From NCBI GenBank assembly GCA_030272155.1, contig CP126195.1, positions 4,571,001 to 4,635,000 of the forward strand: DNA of 64,000 nt, given 5' to 3'. Source of the DNA: Tetradesmus obliquus (Eukaryota; Chlorophyta; Chlorophyceae; Sphaeropleales; Scenedesmaceae). Positions 33,944 to 46,400 of this stretch are shown here, piece after piece. Every line of letters begins with the position of its first letter. The first letter of the stretch is position 1. The position numbers and the translations under genes are program-made. Under the pieces are notes generated by a model that worked only from the letters and a program-made list of their open reading frames with translations, searched no databases and had not been told where the DNA came from.

Positions 33944-35918
33944 ATGACTACCGACTCAGCAGCGTTGCAGCGCGAGTTGCTAGAGCTCAGGGAGGAGAAT
34001 GCTGCCTTGATTGAAGCTGTAAGTCCTGCTGATCAGCACGGGGCAGCACCACAGCAGTTGGCAAGGCAGTGTGCAGCACAGCCCATGACAGCAGTACAGC
34101 AAACCCATTTTGTGCTCACCATGCATGGGCTTCTTGCACTGCCCTTTCTCGTGTCTTCGTTCAACTATTGGACTCGTTGTACTGCCATTTATGTGCTTTT
34201 GCAGCTGCGCCTGGCTCAGCGTGGCGGGGCAGACCTGCGTGGCCACCTGAGCAAGTGGAACCCAGATGCGGGGCAGCAGGGCATCTTCTCGCAGGACTGG
34301 GAGCTGAGATACTTCGTGCTCAGCGGTGAGAAAGATCAGAATAAAAATGCAGTAGTATCTGAGTGATCTTGCAGTGGCGTCCTGCAGCATATACACGCTG
34401 TTGTGCGCTGGCTGGAGCTGCGGCACTGCTGTGGTGGGTGGCGGTGCACCCCACCTGAGGCACCTGCTGCGCCTCTTGCCATGCCCAGCACGCTAGCCTG
34501 CACACCTCGGTCTGTTGTATGCACATGCAACGGTAGTATAAGTCGGCACCTGTGACCAACAACATGCAACGCTAGTGCTGCGCTGCGTGTCCCATCTCAC
34601 TTTGTCCCGCTGTGTTTGCCTGCGCTGCTTGCAGGAACGCTGCTGAAGTACTACAACAGCGAGAGGGATGTGGGCTATGACCCCAGAGGGGTGCTGGAGC
34701 TGCAGGTGCAGCCAGCAGCAGCCGCCGCCGCAGCAGCATCAGCAGCATTTTGCACTCGTACACGGCTGTCATACCTACACATGTGTTGCAGCGACTTCAC
34801 ACACGCACGCTGACAGTGTGCTGTGCATTGCCGCTTTGGCCTGCACGCCTGACCATGTACAGTGCTCTTGTATGCCAAACACGTCTCTGGATTGCATCTC
34901 ATTTGCATTTATGCGCTGCTGCGTCTCTTTTGCAGGACTGCACTGTCGAGGTGGAGCTGCCAGTCAAGTCAACAGGCCCCTTCATCTTCCAGGTAGGCAT
35001 GTTTGAAAGCATCGCTGCTTACACCAGAGAAGCAGCATGCCAGCTTGTGTTTGGATCAGTGTGTAATAATGTGACAGACAGCTTGGCCGGCACCTCCCAG
35101 TGTCTGTGCATGAGCCGTGTAGCGCAGTGCTGTCTGCCTGCAGAGCTTCCTGCGCTGGCTGCCCCTGTGTACAATCTGCTGAACTCAAATGCATTATCAA
35201 AACACCCACAGATCGCTGACCCAGAGGGCGAGATGCTGCTCCGGCTGTCAGCAGACCGCCTGGAGACAGCAAATGCTAATTGATCCTCACACAAACCCCT
35301 GCTCTTTGTCACATCGCCTGCTGTATTCACCTCACCCCACATCTCATGAACTGCGCAGATCGCTGATCCAGAGGGAGAGATGCTGCTGCGGCTGTCAGCA
35401 GACCGCCTGGAAACCGCTAAGGCCTGGGTGGGGGCCCTGCAGGCAGCAGGGCTCTATGTGCAGCACCTGCACCGCTTCACCTCACACCAAGGCCCAGGGC
35501 TTAGCGGCCCAGGGATTGACTCAGGTTTAATGGCCAGCCACAAAAGTGCACCACACCTCAGTGGGGAGTGGCATGCAGGGGCTCAAATTGGCCAGCAGAG
35601 TGCAGCAGCAGCAGCAGCAGCGGCAGCAGCAGCAGATAGGGGAGATGGTGGTGGGCTAGGGCTGCGGCAGCGGCTGCTGTTGTTTGGCAGGGCGTTGAGT
35701 TACCGGCCGCAGTCGCCGGCTGACAGCATGGATAGCGACATCAGTGTGGTGCGTGTGCGGCCGCAGCATGCAGCGCACAAGCCGCCGGCGGGACCAGGGG
35801 CAGCAGGAAAGAAGGCTGCAGCAGTTGATGACAGCGCAGTGGGTACTGCTACAGGGCCGAAAGTGAAGCTGCGTAGGCCGGCTACTTTCCATGGAGGGGA
35901 GAGTGTGGGGGAGGTGTT

Positions 35919-35951
<33 letters not shown>

Positions 35952-37721
35952 GCAGGGCTCCCAGGTTGGCCCTGGTGGCACGCACCTGCAGCAGCTGCGG
36001 CGCATGCTGTCCCGCACATACTCAAACAGGAGGTGCGGGGCTGCTGCTGCTCATGCTGTGCAGTCATAGTCTGCAATCTCAGCTTGCAAGAGCAGCAAAC
36101 CTGTGCTGCAACATTGACGCATGGTATGGCGGAGCCAGCTGTGCAACATGCAATCAGTGGTGAAGCATCGCCCCAGTGCCAGGGTCAGTCAGCGTCATTT
36201 TCAAAGTCCGACCCGGGCTCTAGAACCTGAGGCTGACCATCAAACCCTGAAACCTGTGTGAACCTTTGCACTTTACTCTGCACTTCTTGTGCAGGTGGGT
36301 GGTGGGCGGCGACACAGCCGATGACGATGACGAAGCGCCTGCCGCTGAACTGACAACCCACCTCAGCTTGGACGAGGCAGTACAGCCGCAGCTCGCAGCA
36401 GTAGGCAGTACAGCTGTCAGTGCGCAGCTGTCAGCCCAAACCTCAACCTCAGGCCTTCCCGCCACCGGCCCTGACGGCCTCACTTCAGCAGCAGCAGGGG
36501 ATGCGGCGCCAGCAGCAGTGGATGTGGCAGCAGCAGCAGCAGCAGCAGGGGGTGGCAGCAAGGCAGGTGGCAGCAGCAGGCCTCGGCGGCAGCAGCTGGA
36601 TGGTGCGTCTGCGGTGCACACTGTGGTGAAGGATTCGGTGCTGACGTGGCAGGATGACTGGCGCATCTCGCGGCACGAGGGGCTGCTGAACCTGGGCGTG
36701 GTGGTGCTGCTGGCCACCAACATCAGGTGTGTTACATGTACTAAGTGCTCAACATGCAATTCAGTTTCTGCAAAACATGTTGCTGCTTCAGCCTGCAATT
36801 ATGTTTGGATGTTGAACCTGGGCGTGGTGGTGCTGCTGGCCACCAACATCAGGTGCGTCACTAACATGTAGTACATGTACTTGAAGTATCAGATGTGGCA
36901 ATGAATGCTGGACCTGCGCTGCTGCTGCTGTGTTTGTTGGAGGCTGATCATGTCCAACATCTTTACATATGGCTGGAAGGCCAAGGTTGATCCAGCCTCC
37001 ATGCAGGCGAACGTGGTGTTACACCACTCACCATGTGCTGCCGCTGCTGTGGCTGCTGCTGCGGCTGTTGCTGCTGCTGTGTGTCTACTGCAGGCTGATC
37101 ATGTCCAACATCTTCACCTACGGCTGGAAGGCCAAGGTTGATCCAGCCTCCATGCAGGCGGCACTGCGCGGCCTCAGCAGCCCTGATGACGCCATCACCT
37201 GGGCGGCAGTGCTGGGCTGCATGGGCTTTTATTTGGCGGCATTGGGCATTGAGCGGCTAGGGGTGGTGCTGCTGCGGCGTGAAGCACGGGTAAGGGGCTG
37301 GTGTTTATCGTGTGGTTGAGTGTGGCTAGCGTTGCGTGCTTCAACGTGCTTCACCATCTGTGACATGGTGTTTGTGTGTGTGTCTTGAGCTTTGGTTGCG
37401 TGTGGCAGTGAGCATGATTTGTCGGGGCAGAGGCAGCCCTGATGACGCTGTCACCTGGGTGGCAGTGCTGGGCTGCATGGGCTTCTACCTGGCTGCGCTG
37501 GGCATTGAGCGGCTGGGGGTGGTGCTGCTGCAGCGCGAAGCACGGGTGAGCGGGCAGATTTGGGACTTGTGGTTTGTGTAGTTACTGTGTGTGCAACATG
37601 AGCTGCTTGTAGGATGATGTATTTGTGGCTTGCGCTGTGGCTGTTGTGTATATATGTATGCCTGCTGGGTGCGCCAGCACAAGCCCTGCTATGCTGTGTT
37701 TGTTGACAAGGCAGCTGACTC

Positions 37722-37764
<43 letters not shown>

Positions 37765-40700
37765 TGCCGCCACGGCTGCTGCTGCTGCTGCTCTGCAGCT
37801 GCGGTCGGGCCTGATGAAGAAGGATGTTGCTGCTGCAGCAGCATTGCGGCGGCTGGCGTCTGCTGCTGCGCTGCACGAGTGGCTGCTGTTCCTGCTCAAC
37901 GTCTTGAATGTGGGCGCCTCGCTGCTGCTGCCCTGCGGCATGGTGCTGTGCAACAAGGTGAGTGATGCCAGCAGTGCTGTGTGTCATGTTGCAATCTTGC
38001 ATGGCTTGTGGCTGGTTGGAATTGATAGATGGAGGTTTTGTGCAGCAGGGGCATGTATGTGTGTGGCAAACCGGCAGATTGGCTGCCACTGTCCACATCA
38101 ATGCAGACTTGTGGCAGCCTGGCTTTGCTGTCCTGTGGCTGATGTTTGCTAGCTCTGGACGCGTGTGTGCAGTTTGTAAGCCTCGCTGCTGCTGCCCTGC
38201 AGCATGGTGCTGTGCAACAAGGTGAGTCATGAGATGCTTTTGGCACAGGTTTCAAGTGTTGTTGACTGGATTGTCGCGTGTTTCAGCTGGCAGCCGAAGG
38301 TGGAGTGTGAATGGCAGCAGCACAGAAGTGGCAATGTGGCAATATGTGCGCGATGAATGTGCGACTGCCGCCACTGTTGTTGCTGCTGCTGAGGCTTACC
38401 AGTGGCTCCCACCATAGTGCAAAGTGCCATGCATGTGACTGGCAGCCACAGCATGCATTCACTCTTTCAACCAATCACCTGTGCTTCTGTCCCGCCTCCT
38501 CCTCCTGCTGCTGCTGCTGCTGCAACGCTGCAGTCAACACTGCTGCCGGCGTCAGCCCTGACCATGGTGTCCATTGTGACCTGCATGAAGCTCTGCACCT
38601 ATGCGCACTGCAACACCACGCTGCGCTGCCAATCCCGAAGCAGGGCAGCCAGCGATACAGCAGCAGCAGCAGCAGCGCCGCCGCACGACAACCCGGCAGT
38701 GGCAGCAGCACTCGCAGACGCACCAGCCACCGCCGCAACCGACACACCGTTCGCATCCATCGCTGCGGCGGGGCTCAACACCCAAAACCACCAGGGCGGC
38801 AGCGAGTCAGGGTTTGGCTCGGCCTCAGGGTTTATCGCCTACCCGCAAAACCTCAGCGCTGCTGACGTGGCGTACTACATGCTGGCTCCCACGCTGACGT
38901 ACCAGCTGAACTTCCCGAGGATGAAGCGGCGGCGGCTGCGGCTGCTGCGGCGCTGGGTGCTGCTGCTGCTGGGCACGCTGCTGCTCATGAGCTTCATGCA
39001 GGTGGGCGGGGGCTGGCATGGACAGGATGCTTGTTTAACACTTGCGTTTGCGTGGTCGGTGTTGGGTAGAGCAGTTGAACAGTGGTGGCCTGTGTTGGTG
39101 TTGGAGTGAGCAGAGTCTGCAGTCTGTGGGGTTCATGCAAGTGGTGGCAGGCGGCGGTGCAACAGGGAACTGGGTTGCCCACGGGGACTATGCTTTATGT
39201 GTGCTGCGCAAATGTCTGTGCTGGACCTCAACAGTTGCGGCTAGAAATTCTTCTCTCTAGTGCCGGGCTTTTGGTTCCAGGTGCTGTTGCTGCTGCCACT
39301 GCTGCACCGCTGCATGCTGCTACCTGAGATCAACCTGTCGCACCCCAACAACAGCTGCCTCTGCAACTTGCCCCTGTATCTCTCTCTTGTTGTGCTGCAG
39401 GTGCAATTCCTGCTGCCGCTGATGCAGAGCAGCCTCTACACAAGCACTTGCTGCGCTGCACCTAAGCTGTCACCACTGCAGCTCACCGCTCTTTCTCTCT
39501 GTATTGCCTTTGTCCTGCAGGTGCAGTTCCTGCTGCCGCTGATGCAGAGCAGCCTGATGCCGCTGCACGAAACCAACCTGCTGCGATTCACGGAGCGGCT
39601 GCTGCGGCTGTCAGTGCCAAATGTGGCACATTGGCTGGTCATGTTCTACCTGGTGTTCCACCTTTGGCTCAACATCTTGGGCGAGCTGCTGATGTTTGGT
39701 GACCGGCTCTTCTACAAGGTATGAGGGTGTGATAGAAGGGTTCACGGGATTGCAGGGTTTACGAGCTGGGGTAGACTGGTTGGTAATGTTCTACCTGGTC
39801 TTCCACCTGTGGCTGAACATACTCGGGGAGCTGCTGATGTTTGGTGACCGGATCTTCTACAAGGTATGAAGGTGTCTTAGAAGGGTTCACGGGATTGCAG
39901 GGTTTATGAGCTGGGGTTGACTGGTTGGTAATGTTTAAGCCGGTGGATCCACCTGTGGCTGAACATACTCGGCGAGCTGCTGATGTTTGGGGACAGGCTC
40001 TTCTACAAGGTGCGCTGGGGGCTAGCCTTTTGTGGCTTTGCACCAAAAAATTTGTGCTATGCTTTGCTTCAATCTTCAGTATGCATCACACCAGCTGCTG
40101 TGGCATCCTTAGCGCCTGTACACCATGGATGCTGTGCATGGGTTGCAGCTTACGCCCTCATTGCTGCGTGTGCAACGCCCCGGCTGTGCTGTGCTGCTGC
40201 CGCGTCGTGCAGGAGTGGTGGAATGCGGCCACCCTAGGTGACTACTGGCGGCTGTGGAACATCCCTGTGCACAAGGTGCGAGCGAGCAGCTTGCTGTGCA
40301 TGTGCATACATCACAGTTGGGGGGGGGGGAGTGCTCAGCCAGAGCAGCTTATGTTGCAGGCTTGATAAGCAGTTTGTCTAACGGCAAGGCTCCTAGTTTC
40401 GCCAACAGTTCTTTCGCCACTGATGTATCTCTGCCTCTTGCTGCACGCATCAAAAACATTGCGCTGCAGTGGATGCGGCGCAGCAGCATGTGCCTCCTGC
40501 TCATGCGCACCTGAGATGTACAATTCAATGTGCTCCTTGGCTGCTTGCAATCCGTCATTCCGTCATTCACCTTGTTTCTTCACATTAATCTTCACATCTC
40601 ACATTTTTCTTCACATTTTTCCACTTGGCAGTGGATGCTGCGCAGCGTGTTCTTCCCGCTCATGCGGCGCCGCGTGGGCAAGTTCCCTGCCATGCTGCTG

Positions 40701-41570
40701 GTGTTTGGGCTGTCCGCGGTCATGCACGAGCTGGCGGTGGCGGTGCCGCTGCGCATGCTGCGCGGCTGGGCCTTCTGGGGCATGCTCTTCCAGGTGAGGT
40801 TCCAGGGTTTTCAACGAGATGGACATTGTAGTAGTACTAGTGATTATGATTATGATGAAAACAGGGTGAGCTGATGCATGCTGCGCGGCTGGGCCTTCTG
40901 GGGCATGCTCTTCCAGGTGGGTTGCCAGCATGGAAGATAATGCTTCAATGGTAGTGGCGGTGATGTTTCTAAGTAATACACCACAGCAGCAGCGTGAGTG
41001 TTTGCATGCTGCGGGGCTCGTCCAGGTAAGCTCTCAGAGTCGTTTCATGACTGAGAAAATGAAAAGAGAGAAATCAATCATGTGATGATAGCCATGATGA
41101 GAACAGGGTGGCACAGCAAAGTTGACATGGCTGCAGCACTGTCACACATCTTGCTGCTGCGGCGGCACAGCCACGTCAGCAAACAACATCATATATTCAG
41201 CCGCAATTTCCTCACAACTACCTGCCCCCGCCCCTGCTGCCCCTGCCGCGCCGCCTCCTGCCGTTCCCCTAACTGTTACAACATGTTACGTAACGCCCCG
41301 CCCCGTCAGGTGCCACTGGTGAGCCTCACAGAGATGATGCGCAAGCGGCTGAAAAGCGACACATTGGGCAACATGATTTTCTGGGCCTCTTTCTGCGTGC
41401 TTGGGCAACCCATGTGCCTGATTCTGTACTACCATGACTATGTGCTGGCCCACATGGGAGTACAAGGACTGGCAAAGGCAGCAGCAGCGGGCGCAGGTGC
41501 TGCTGCAAGCGCTGCAGTGGGGTCCCTGGCTGGGCAGGGCTTCAATGGAACAGCAGCAGCCGTGCAGTAG
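33944..41570 (+). CDS. DGAT1: diacylglycerol O-acyltransferase 1 with N-terminal PH domain
   Basis: Thirteen exons encode 978 residues: 33944-34018, 34205-34325, 34635-34705, 34936-34992, 35359-36032, 36295-36726, 37094-37289, 37799-37957, 38534-39001, 39521-39718, 40213-40275, 40632-40793 and 41310-41570. A short coiled segment (residues ~5-25) precedes a PH domain (~36-142; GHLSKWN, WELRYFVLSGTLLKYY, conserved Trp131). A repeat-rich linker follows (~145-450). The MBOAT part starts at ~455 with EGLLNLGVVVLLATNIRLIM and includes LSVPNVAHWLVMFYLVFHLW, FYKEWWN (the DGAT1 FYxDWWN signature with Glu), DYWRLWNIPVHKW, SAVMHELAVAVP with likely catalytic His870, and TLGNMIFWASF...GQPMCLILYYHD. It makes triacylglycerol from diacylglycerol and acyl-CoA in the ER. 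PH-DGAT1 fusions are known in algae; PH presumably binds lipid. Length is nearly double plant DGAT1. At least nine exon boundaries have decoy copies in introns. Confidence 0.95.
35206..35280 (+). repeat. exon echo: start of DGAT1 exon 5
   Basis: CAG|ATCGCTGACCCAGAGGGCG at 35209 copies the acceptor and first ~65 bases of exon 5 (35359), offset 147 bp. It ends GCAAATGCTAATTGATCC where the true exon continues GCTAAGGCCTGGGTG, losing the conserved PH-domain Trp and gaining a stop. Only the downstream copy can be the exon. Confidence 0.9.
36811..36858 (+). repeat. exon echo: 3' end of DGAT1 exon 6 with donor
   Basis: TTGAACCTGGGCGTGGTGGT through CACCAACATCAG|GTGCG repeats the true exon end (36726), offset 126 bp. 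Near-perfect over 40 bases. It encodes NLGVVVLLATNIR again, part of the first MBOAT membrane segment. Confidence 0.92.
36940..37012 (+). repeat. exon echo: start of DGAT1 exon 7
   Basis: GAG|GCTGATCATGTCCAACAT at 36940 copies exon 7 (37094), offset 151 bp, over about 68 bases with few changes. The acceptor is GAG rather than CAG. It diverges after CATGCAGGCG, where the true exon continues GCACTGCGC. Confidence 0.92.
37425..37552 (+). repeat. exon echo: 3' half of DGAT1 exon 7 with donor
   Basis: About 120 bp copy of 37170-37293, offset 256 bp, ending GAAGCACGG|GTGAGC as in the true exon (GAAGCACGG|GTAAGG). Synonymous-looking differences dominate (TTTTATTTGG to TTCTACCTGG), so the copy stayed coding-like for some time or is recent. 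Confidence 0.9.
38178..38230 (+). repeat. exon echo: 3' end of DGAT1 exon 8 with donor
   Basis: GCCTCGCTGCTGCTGCCCTG then CAGCATGGTGCTGTGCAACAAG|GTGAGT repeats the true end (37957), offset 264 bp. One substitution (CAGC for CGGC) over about 48 bases. Confidence 0.9.
39281..39445 (+). repeat. two exon echoes of DGAT1 exon 10 start, 120-bp period
   Basis: Acceptor plus GTGC(A/T)(A/G)TT(C/G)CTGCTGCC(G/A)CTG occurs at 39281, 39401 and 39521, exactly 120 bp apart. The last is the true exon. The 39401 copy matches for ~36 bases (GTGCAATTCCTGCTGCCGCT); the 39281 copy is more diverged but still aligns as VLLLLPLL against VQFLLPLM and keeps its CAG. Confidence 0.85.
39719..40015 (+). repeat. two further copies of DGAT1 exon 10 end, 145-146-bp period
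   Basis: The block from GG(T/A)CATGTTCTACCTGGT to TTCTACAAG|GT is present three times with ends at 39718 (true), 39863 and 40009. The repeat unit includes intron sequence (GAAGGGTTCACGGGATTGCA), so it is a tandem triplication of exon end plus intron start. The third copy is damaged (TTTAAGCCGGTGGATCC) upstream but has a donor (AAG|GTGCGC). Confidence 0.93.
40463..40512 (+). repeat. exon echo: start of DGAT1 exon 12
   Basis: CTGCAG|TGGATGCGGCGCAGCAG at 40464 resembles the true acceptor and start TGGATGCTGCGCAGCGTG (40632), offset 162 bp. A later CTCATGCG also matches. It is followed by a stop (ACCTGA). Confidence 0.8.
40874..40920 (+). repeat. exon echo: 3' end of DGAT1 exon 12 with donor
   Basis: GCATGCTGCGCGGCTGGGCC through CTGGGGCATGCTCTTCCAG|GTGGGT is an essentially perfect copy of the exon end at 40793, offset 123 bp. 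A weaker remnant (GCATGCTGCGGGGCTCGTCCAG|GTAAGC) appears at ~41006. Confidence 0.92.
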
Positions 41571-43450
41571 CAGTATGTGGCTGGTTGTGCATGAGAGGCT
41601 GTTCCCTTGTGCCTGTGTGCGGTTGGTGTGTGCAGCGGATTGCAGCTGTGCCTTGCAGTAGCAAGGGCTGTGACGCATGTTGTGAAAGGGTTGTGGTATG
41701 GGTGGTATCACAGTGTTGAGGGAGTTGTGTTGTCAGCTGCAGACTATGCTGCAGGTCGTATGGGATTGACTGTTGTTGTTGGCTTGCTCTCAGGCATGCA
41801 GCTGCCTGCACGTGCACTGTGCACGCCAGCAGTGTCTGTGCTTTGTTCATCGCATACTCAGGATACAGGGGTTGCAGCTACTGCCCCTTACAACTGCATT
41901 ACTGTTGCTCGCTATATAGGCTCTGTGCAGCTGCACGCCAGCTGCTTTCCTGCATCGTCTGGCCAGGTCGCCTGCCAGCATAAATGGTTGTCTGCGACTT
42001 GCAAAACAGCCTGCAGGCACCGTCAAACCCATCATCAGGCTGCCATTCAAAGCCATAGCTGTTGCTGCAGCAATGCCATGCATGCAACGCTGGTTCCATT
42101 GGTTGGTGTTGTCGGCTTCCGATTGGACGCGTCAGTTGCTATCAGGGCTGAGCAAGGTGTGCCTGTTGTCAACTTGGCTGGAAACAAGTGGGGCTTCTGT
42201 TGCAGCAGGCACTGCCTTGTCAGCACGTGACTGGTGTCACTGGCAGGCAGTCACCGCAGAGAGGCGCCGTGTCAGGCAGGGGGGCGGGGTTGACAGTGGC
42301 ACAAGTCATCACACAGAGCATATTGAACAGCAGCGGGTTTGAACGTTGGAAGCTGGATTGGCGCTGGGTGTGGGCGAGGTGTCGACTGCCACAATGTTGT
42401 CATGCATGTTGTGTGTACAGCCGCTTGTTGCTGTGCTTGAAATAAGTGGCTTCCTGCTGCTGCCTGGTGCAGCTGTTGCTGGGACTGTCCCTGGTATGGT
42501 GCAGCGTATTTGGCTTGTTAGGTAGGATGCAGGGGACCTAGTTGTCATGCAACTGCAGATGGCAGGTGCTTGAGAGACCAGAGAGACGGGGTCTCATAGT
42601 CTGGCTTCTGCCAGAAGCCTTCTGGCATCAATCACATGTCCACTGTGCCAGCCAGCATCATGTTTTGAAATGCATTAGAGCTTGCGTAGGCTTCAGCGGT
42701 GGGCCCTGGAAATGCTTGTGAGTGCGTGCATTGCTCAGTAAAAAGTGTGTCACGCAGCACTGCTGCGCTGAGGGCAGCCCTGCTGCAGTGCTGTTGTTGA
42801 GCACGTACGATGCATGACAGTAAGGCAGCTGAACATGTTGTGCTTTGAAGTACAGGCGGCTGGTGTTCTCACATAGCTCAGAGAACGGTGGAGGTGCGGA
42901 GCTTGTTGTGGCTGTCCTTGGACAGACATCTGGTAGCAGTACCTCAGTTGTTTGGTGGTGAGTGCGTCAGTCATCGACACCATGTGTGTTTGAAACATTA
43001 AACCATATACGCTCGCACAAGGACTTAGTCAATCAGGTCAGCCACATTTTGAAGGTTCAGATGCTTCTGTCCCCTGCCGAGGAGAGTGCATAGTGTAACA
43101 CGCAATTTCTCGTCTGATAAATGACAGTAATTTCTGAATCCTGATCAAGTACATTCTGACGGTGAAACCGGCATTGCGGTCCGATCTCGAGGGTCCCTGT
43201 GCGAACATGACATATCAAGCAGAGTGGTCCTAGTTCGCCGCATTGGTTGTGGTTGTCTTGTACGAAAGTCAAACTAATCACTAGGGCCAAGCCGAGCAAA
43301 CATCATTGGGACGACAGCTGTTGCTGTTCTGAAGTGGCGTTTTCTTCTCTGCAAGGGAAGGCAGTTGCCAAATCATAACACAAGCAGATGAATTAAAGTA
43401 GGGTCAGCAGGAATTTAACTGTGTGGCCAGCTGGTGGAGGGCCTGGCGAG
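41571..43450. other. DGAT1 3' region and kinase upstream region, no gene supported
   Basis: About 1.9 kb between two plus-strand genes. The first part is probably DGAT1 3' UTR. A minus-strand open frame at 43057-43299 has non-repetitive composition but lacks an ATG and clear splice sites, so I did not call it. Confidence 0.5.
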
Positions 43451-46400
43451 ATGGCTTGCGTCGCAGCTGCCAGTCGCTTTGAGAGCTATTCCGCGGCATC
43501 GGCATTCGGGTATGTATTGAACATCATAAGCTTGACTTTTGGGGGTACTCCAGCAGCAGGGCCAGTGCTGCCTGCTGGCCTTCTGCTGGCGTTCTGCTTA
43601 CATCAGTCAGCTCTCGGCACTCTGGCCTGATCTTCCGTTATTGCATGGCACAGGAGCATCACAAGCCCCTGGCAGGCATCACCGTGTGATGCAGGGTACC
43701 AGCAAGGAGGTGCGGGGGAAGCAATTGCTGCTGCTGTGCTGGCAGGTGCAGCCACAGCTGCTGCTGCTGCTACTGCTGCCAGGTCCAGTTACAGACCCAA
43801 AACTGTACACATCAGCCTTCAACAGTTGTGCTGTCAGTGCCGCAAACTTCAATGTGTGCACCTGCAGCAACAAGCACAGCAGCAATTGCATGCATACACA
43901 CAGCCAGTGTCCTGCAGGCAGCTGTAGCATGGCTCTGGCGGTTTTTGCTGCACAGCAATAGCAGGTCACTCAAGCTCTAAGCAGCGCTTTGCTTGCTGCA
44001 TATTTATTATGTATGTGTTTTAAATTATGTGTAGGCGTGGAGCCGTACCCGACAGGCATTTGGGTGCCAGAGTCGCTCAAATGCGACTTCCTGCCTCCGT
44101 GAGTTCCCGCAGCAGCACAGCAAGCAGCGCCAGTTTTCAGCACGGAGTGATGCAATCTGCAGCGCACAGGGTGCGAAAAGCCTGATCAAGCAGAGGAGCT
44201 GCAGAATGCTCGAGTATCTTAAAATGGTTGCAACAGCATGTGGCGCAGGCTGCCAGGTGCTACCAACTGCCAGCTGTGCACCTTCACCCAGCGGCTGAGC
44301 AGGGCAGGCTACAGAGCAGCAGCATGCTCGGCTGCCAATCCATCTGCCAAGCAGTTGTGCGGGAAGCTGCAGCAGCAGCAGCACTGGAGCTTGCAGCTGA
44401 GTTGCTGCGTATGTGCTGTGCGTCGTTCTGTTGTTTGTCTCACAGGGGCGTGACGCGCGTGCTGGCAGTGACTGATCGGTGCCCCTACAACATGCGGCTG
44501 CGCACGGAATGGTGAGGGCAGCAGCAGGGGCAGCAGCAGCAGCAGAGGCAGCAACATGCAGCAAAGGCTGCGTTTGTTAGTTTAGCAGTGGGGCAAGGGT
44601 TCAAGTGGCGTAGTCAGCAGTGGCGTCACTCTTGACCGCGTGTGCAGGTGGCTATTGCAAGCAGCGTGCAGCAGCGTATGGCACCAGCAGCAGCAGCAGC
44701 AGCAGCGACAGTGTAAGCAAGCGCAGCTACTCACAGCAAGGATCTCTTCTGTAAATATTTCAATCTCAACTTTCCTCGCCAGGGCGGTGCGCGACTTTGT
44801 GCTTGTCAAGGAGATCGGCACCGGCAACGCCTCCACTGTGTGGTACGCCTTCTGCAAGAAAACAAGCGCGCCGCTGGCCATCAAGACCTACAAGAAGCGC
44901 AAGCTGAGCCCGCTGAACCGCTGCCAGGTGGCGAGAGAGATCAGCATCCATGCGCAGCTGGACCACCCCAACGTGATCGCGCTGGTGAGGTTTAGTTTCA
45001 GCAGGGTTTGCTGGGTGGTCAGGGTCTGCTGCTGAGCACGGACCAATGCTGACGAAAGACGGCCGTGCATCGCCCATTGTGCTAAGATGCTGGTGCTGGT
45101 GCTGCTGCTCCTGCTGCTGCTGCTGCGCAGTACGCCGCCTTTGAGGACAACGACAAGGTGTACCTGCTGCAGGAGTTTGCGGAGGGGGTGAGCGCCAGCG
45201 CTGCTTGCCCTAGCAGACTTGCCCTTGCGCAGACATGCACCCACAATGCAGGCTTGCAGCAGTTATATGGCAGCAGCAGCAGAAGCAGCGCTAGCAGCCC
45301 TGTGATCCGTTGCTGTGTTGGAGCTGTATGTTATAAGTACAGCCTTACATCAAACTTTGCACTTTGCAGAACCGCTGAGCAGGATGGCCTGTTTGACGAG
45401 GTGAAGCGCAAGCTGGGCCGCATGCCTGTACCGCGCTGCCTTTGTCACATGACAACCTCTCTGTGGTGTTGATTTACCTAAGGTGTTACATTGTTACATT
45501 CCGCAGGGCGACTTGTTTGACGAGATGAAGCGCACGCTGGGCCGCATGCCTGAGGCGCAGCTGGTGACCAGCGTGCTGCTGCCCATGATGAGTGCGCTGC
45601 TGGCCATGCACAGCGCCGGCTTCATCCACAGAGACATCAAGCCAGAGAACACCCTGTTTGCCGCGGGGCGGGTGCTGAAGCTGGCAGGTGGGTTGGGGGC
45701 AAGGGAGGTGGCGTGGCAGGGTTTGTTGGCTGGGGCGCTGTTTACATACCTGCGATGGATGCTGTAGAACAGCAGCAAGGATATTTCCGGTGTGTCGTGA
45801 CAATGGGCGAGTTGGCTTGCACAGTCACCAGCATACCTGCGGCAGTTTGGCCTGGAACTGTTGACCACTGTAGAACCAGCGCACTGTGTGCCTGACCCTT
45901 TCGATGTTGCTGCTGCTGCTGCTGCTGCCGCAGACTTTGGGCTTGCTGTGAACCACGTCATGGAGCGGCCTGTGACGCGCCTCGGAACACTGGACTACAT
46001 GGCTCCTGAGGTGCGGCCGCGTTATTGTTGTGTTATAACAGCCCAGATCGTTGTGCCTGTGCCATGTTTTTGTTCTGTTCTGTCTGGTTGATGAGGGACA
46101 TTTGCCCGTGCTGTGCCTACCTGGTGGTTGATGACAAGAGAAGCGTTTGCAACTTAGCTGGCAGGGTGATTGCTTTGATAGCGCGAGGCATGCATCCGCA
46201 TTGCAGCGCTTGGCTTGGCCTGCTGGTGCGCATCGCCTTGTCTTGTTCGTCACTATGCCTCGCACATTGATCGATTGCAGGTGCTGGTGTGCCCCGACAA
46301 GCACCTGCCCAGTGACAACAAGGAGCGCAGCGAGCTGTGGTACACCCCGGCAGTGGACGCATGGGCGCTGGGCGTGCTGGCCTACGAGCTGGCAGTGGGC

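Noticed and set aside
35212..35280. Upstream copy at 35212 as the true DGAT1 exon 5
   Set aside because: It lacks the conserved PH-domain Trp and runs into a stop; the copy at 35359 continues correctly.
43057..43299. Minus-strand open frame with mixed composition
   Set aside because: No ATG, no convincing splice sites and no family similarity.
44324..44511. Kinase start at ATG 44324 or 44492 without an upstream exon
   Set aside because: Possible, but the 43451 exon has a proper ATG, a GTATGT donor and matching phase, giving a more natural model. Kept as an alternative.
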